DNA of 64,000 nt, from NCBI GenBank assembly GCA_030141605.1, contig JAQGDQ010000005.1, positions 186,001 through 250,000 on the forward strand, given 5' to 3'. Position numbers and translations under genes: made by a program. Below are positions 60,336-64,000 of the stretch, one piece after another; the first letter of the stretch is position 1, and the number at the start of each line of letters is the position of its first letter. This stretch comes from Tubiluchus corallicola. Lineage: Eukaryota > Priapulida > Priapulimorpha > Priapulimorphida > Tubiluchidae. The notes under the pieces were generated by a model. That model had not been told where the DNA came from, made no database searches, and was given only the letters and a program-made list of their open reading frames with translations.

Positions 60336-63300
60336 CGCGATCTGTCCCTCATTCACTTCCCAATTCAGTGTCAGGAGCGATTCGTGGCAGCGTATGAATT
60401 CGAACATGGCCAAAAACGCCTGTGCTATTCAAGTATCTCATTTTAGAAGCTTATCCTTGATAGTGAAGCAAATTCTGCTCCCACCACCAAATAGGCCCTG
60501 TTGTCGTTGAATGCTAGATCTATTACATGCAGTGCGCCATCCCCTTATAAAGAAAATACTAAAAAATAACTAATATTAACTCCAAAACAACGCCCCAACA
60601 CATGGCAAAACTGTAATGAATATATTTTCTATTTTCAATGTCAAGGCACAAAGTGGATAGGTGTGCCTGAAACTTATTCTGAATATCTCATATAATAACT
60701 GACTATCCAGAAAAAAGACGAGTAATGAGTAGCAAAGCTAAATTTTAAGTATTCTTTAAACTTCATAACGTCATAATGAGTTATTGAAAACCGGTTATTT
60801 TTCATTAAAAGCGGTCGCCAAAACATCATTTTGCATTTTCCTACAATGTCTGAATTGTTTGTACGGTACTCCTTGACCAGGACAGTTTCAGGGCACTTTT
60901 AAAACACTTTTAAATATTACTCTGAAATGGCGGGCTTCCTTATTATGACTCTATTCATTGACAGCTTGATATTAGGGTCCTGTTCAAGCTATCACTTGAC
61001 CTTGAAAACATGAAGTATTGGTATGTGCGATGCTTTGTTTAGTTGTTCGCACAAATTATTTCCTCGCAATTGTTTCTCATATTTTTGCATATAACTAAAA
61101 CTCGAATATCATTAAAATTCTTTTTATTGCACCACTGTCGTGAATTTTATTTTATTTTATTTTTGTTCATGAGAAATCAATAGCTTTAATTCACAATCAA
61201 ATCACGAAAAATATTCAATTCCAGAACAAAATTCAAATCATTAATTACGTAAGTTTAAGTCAGTGAAAGAAACCCACCCGTTTATCTCAGAATTCAAGCC
61301 ACAACCCCCAAAAACTGGCCCTAAAAAGTTCATTGTTCTAACAAGCATCGATCATCGAATTTTGTCTGAAAAAGTAAAGAAAATTAAATTAACTATTGAA
61401 CAAGTACATTAATATGATTACAGACTTGTGAATTTCAATCAAGTTCATAACATCCACGTATAATGTCAATAATTTAACGCTATCCCAATGTAATTCTGAA
61501 CTCCGTGAAGAATAAATTAGTTTTCTTGCATAGCATATCCAATTTAAGATAGCATATCTATGCGTGATTGATGCTATGATAACACAGCATGCATTCGTTG
61601 CCAAGCTTGGCCAATCTTGAAAAGGGAATTCAGAGCGAAAGGGCGAAAAACTAAAAGGCAGGGCAGGAAAAACGTCATCATGCGTAGTGTGTAAAACATT
61701 GTTTATTTGTTTCTGAATGTAAACACTACGTATTAAAGGCAAATAATATTAAACCCCTCTATACAAACAGGAATCTTGTTTACCTCTAAAGTTATTCGTT
61801 TATACCTAGGAAATATCTCACATTTTTACGATTTGTATTCTGTTTATTAGAAATGCAAATTTTTATATTTTCTCATGGATTGTATAATATGTTTTTGTCT
61901 TCATTGTTTAATCAGCCTCTGGTGATGTTCATTAAGAAATAAAGACTAACTCTGACTGTTTTTATATACAGTGTAAATAATGTTGGTGGTTAAACTATTG
62001 GTGGTAAGGGTTCTCCAAGATGTGTCAATGTTACATACTTTTGATAAACAATGATACATTGATACTTTTGTTAAACCAATGAATTGTTTTATTTCGGACA
62101 GGCATGCGGATCCTGCTTCGTGCGTGCGTTAGGTATTTGGATAATGAATTTAATCTGCATCTCTGTCTCTTTTTGGTTCTTAAAGGTGTCTTTTATATTG
62201 CCTTTTGTCATTTTTCACATAAATTTATGCATAAGCGTGTTACTAAAAAGGAAAAAGTTGATCTGAAAAAGTTAAACTACCACTAACGAAATTTCACTAA
62301 TTATTAGAAAAACTGCTTTTGCCTGTGTTGTGCAATTGAACTACGTGCAACTAGCAGTAACTATACGTGTTCATTTTCACGAAAGCCGTTTGATATTCAA
62401 CAAGTGTATCCTAGCAAGCGATTCGCCTCATTTGCACCAATTTGCTGGGTTTCCGGGGATTTCAATGCCGTGTAAACTTCGACTATAGTATTTATTATTT
62501 TGATAGCACTCTATCATTGAATCATCACTCTGACAAATGCTAAATACACAAGTTGCACTATAATGATACCTTTTACTTGCTACCTGCATTTTTCAAACTA
62601 GCTTTTCAACGCAAATAATAATTGTGGCAAATTTGTAGACGTGTTAACAGCTGATTCCATGCAAAATATTACATATACGAATGTAGCATTTCCGAAGTAC
62701 GTTTTAACAAAATTAAAGCGTAATTTTTAGATAAAAATTTGCACTAAACAGTTTTCACAGCATAGTTTGTTAGACTTTTATAGTGGTCATTATAATAATG
62801 CAGATTTACCAAAACAAAATAATTTTGACTCAAAATGACAAAGACAACAACAACATTATGTTAGCGAGTTGCCAGAATCGTTTTCTGATTCGAAGACCAA
62901 TTCTTGGCGACGCAAACCCGCGAAATCTCTGCAAACCCGAGTAATTAATTGCGTTTCCCATACAACATGACTTTCAGCACGTCGCCCAGCAACTAAGCAG
63001 TATTCATTAATGTGATTTAGCTCCGTCTGTGTTTTGAATCAGGAAAAAGCTTGATTGAGCAGACCGCTTAAATTCGGCGCAAAGCGGTGTAGTGTTAATT
63101 TATGAGCTAACAGAGAACTCGACGAGCCTGCAACACCCCCGCATCTATAATATTCTTTGCAAACCATTGGCTTCTTGTGGATCGATTAGAATGTTACAAC
63201 TTCGTAGATGGCGCTTCAATCTACTACATCTCTGATAAGGCCCATGTTAAATGCCTGCGGCGTTCGCCAACATCAACACTAACTCCGGCCTCTCTGAGTT

Positions 63301-64000
63301 GCTTCATTAAACAAGGAACTAAAACAGCTTTCTGATAAAACTCTTGCAAGTGTTTCTACTCTTTAGAAAACACCTATTTTTGCAAAATTATAAGAAATAA
63401 AAGAAAAGAAAAATGATAAAATATTTCCGATACCTTGAAGCATTGTCACGATTTTCATCTTCTTTTGTCAGAAACACGGCAAAAATAAAAGAAAATTCAT
63501 TTAAAGCGACATGCTGCAACAATAAAATGTCAGATTTCTCTCTTATCGACGCAAGAACGTAACACTAGCTTAAGCATTGTCGCTTTTTAATTAAAAACCA
63601 GCGCTACATGGTTGTTGAATGATAGCTTGGGGGCGGATGGTCTTTAATCAATGTTTCCGATACTAAATTGTCTTATATTGTATGGAAACATACTCGTCAT
63701 TGTGTCCAACGAAATTGAGCAAGATGAAGAGTTGTGCAGGTATACGATGTACAAATGCGTTAAATACCAAACGTGCATCCAATGACGTCACCCAGAAATA
63801 TTACAGTAAACTCAAAGATTTCAAGTTCCTGTATTATTTATACAGCGCAGGCATTTCCGGGGAAGACCTAGGTCTGATAAAGGTGCAAAGCATTTATTTT
63901 CATACGTTATAGGTATTTTAAAGCTAAACAGGGGCTAAGAACTTAAACGTACTTCTTTAATTGAAGTTTCTTAGTATAACTGGACTTCAGCGAGTTTGTT
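60336..64000. other. No gene recognised
   Basis: AT-rich unique sequence to the window end. A LINE-like 3' end (AATAAAGACTAACTCTGACTG with upstream TTTTGTCTT) is possible near 61850-61960 but is not sufficient for a call. The frames at 61389-61742, 62084-62286 and 63682-63912 lack splice or family support. Confidence 0.4.

Noticed and set aside
61389-61742. 117-codon minus-strand frame
   Set aside because: No recognisable motif, no convincing splice sites and no promoter or poly(A) evidence.

Overview
This is an AT-rich eukaryotic window with animal character. It has split genes with GT-AG introns, many long microsatellites, TTAGGG telomere-type repeats, a 5S-rRNA-derived SINE, decayed non-LTR retrotransposons and TA-flanked DNA transposons. 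The mix of non-LTR, mariner and pogo-like elements, together with a trunk/PTTH-like precursor, suggests a marine invertebrate. The sequence alone does not fix the phylum. Almost all long open frames here are chance or microsatellite artefacts. The real genes are made of short exons, which I assembled by matching splice sites and codon phase.

Layout: 0-8.2 kb holds no recognisable gene, only purine-rich and GGT/CAC simple repeats. 8.3-22.0 kb (minus strand) carries an 11-exon coiled-coil gene resembling the C10orf67/DUF4709 family. Its introns contain a ~29-bp minisatellite, a tRNA-derived fragment and two oppositely oriented dead fragments of one multicopy family with a D-T-D-V-V-V-L-type core and a Cys-rich tail. 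An interstitial telomeric tract lies about 200 bp upstream of its start codon. 22.6-23.2 kb holds two unassigned candidate exons on the minus strand. 25.7-26.4 kb is a LINE remnant with a reverse-transcriptase YADD box. 28.89-29.89 kb is a complete 1002-bp pogo-like element with perfect 25-bp inverted ends and a frameshifted, DDE-less transposase. 34.9-35.4 kb is a ~46-bp minisatellite interrupted by a LINE tail. 37.0-37.6 kb is a very large compound CTG/CTA tract. 40.82-41.04 kb is a mariner-type MITE that keeps a transposase C-terminus. 43.2-43.7 kb is a 5S-derived SINE. 45.2-46.1 kb has a single-pass membrane exon followed by AT palindromes and a TGTAATA-rich array. 52.7-53.4 kb is a CR1-like LINE remnant. 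56.5-57.0 kb (minus) is a TATA-driven secreted cystine-containing prohormone exon resembling the trunk/PTTH family, with a possible Cys-rich last exon at 54.5-54.7 kb. 60.27 kb has a second, degraded 5S-like fragment.

The genes show no operon-like relation. The coiled-coil gene and the secreted-peptide gene are independent and more than 30 kb apart. Product names come from remembered family motifs, without database searches, and are graded accordingly.
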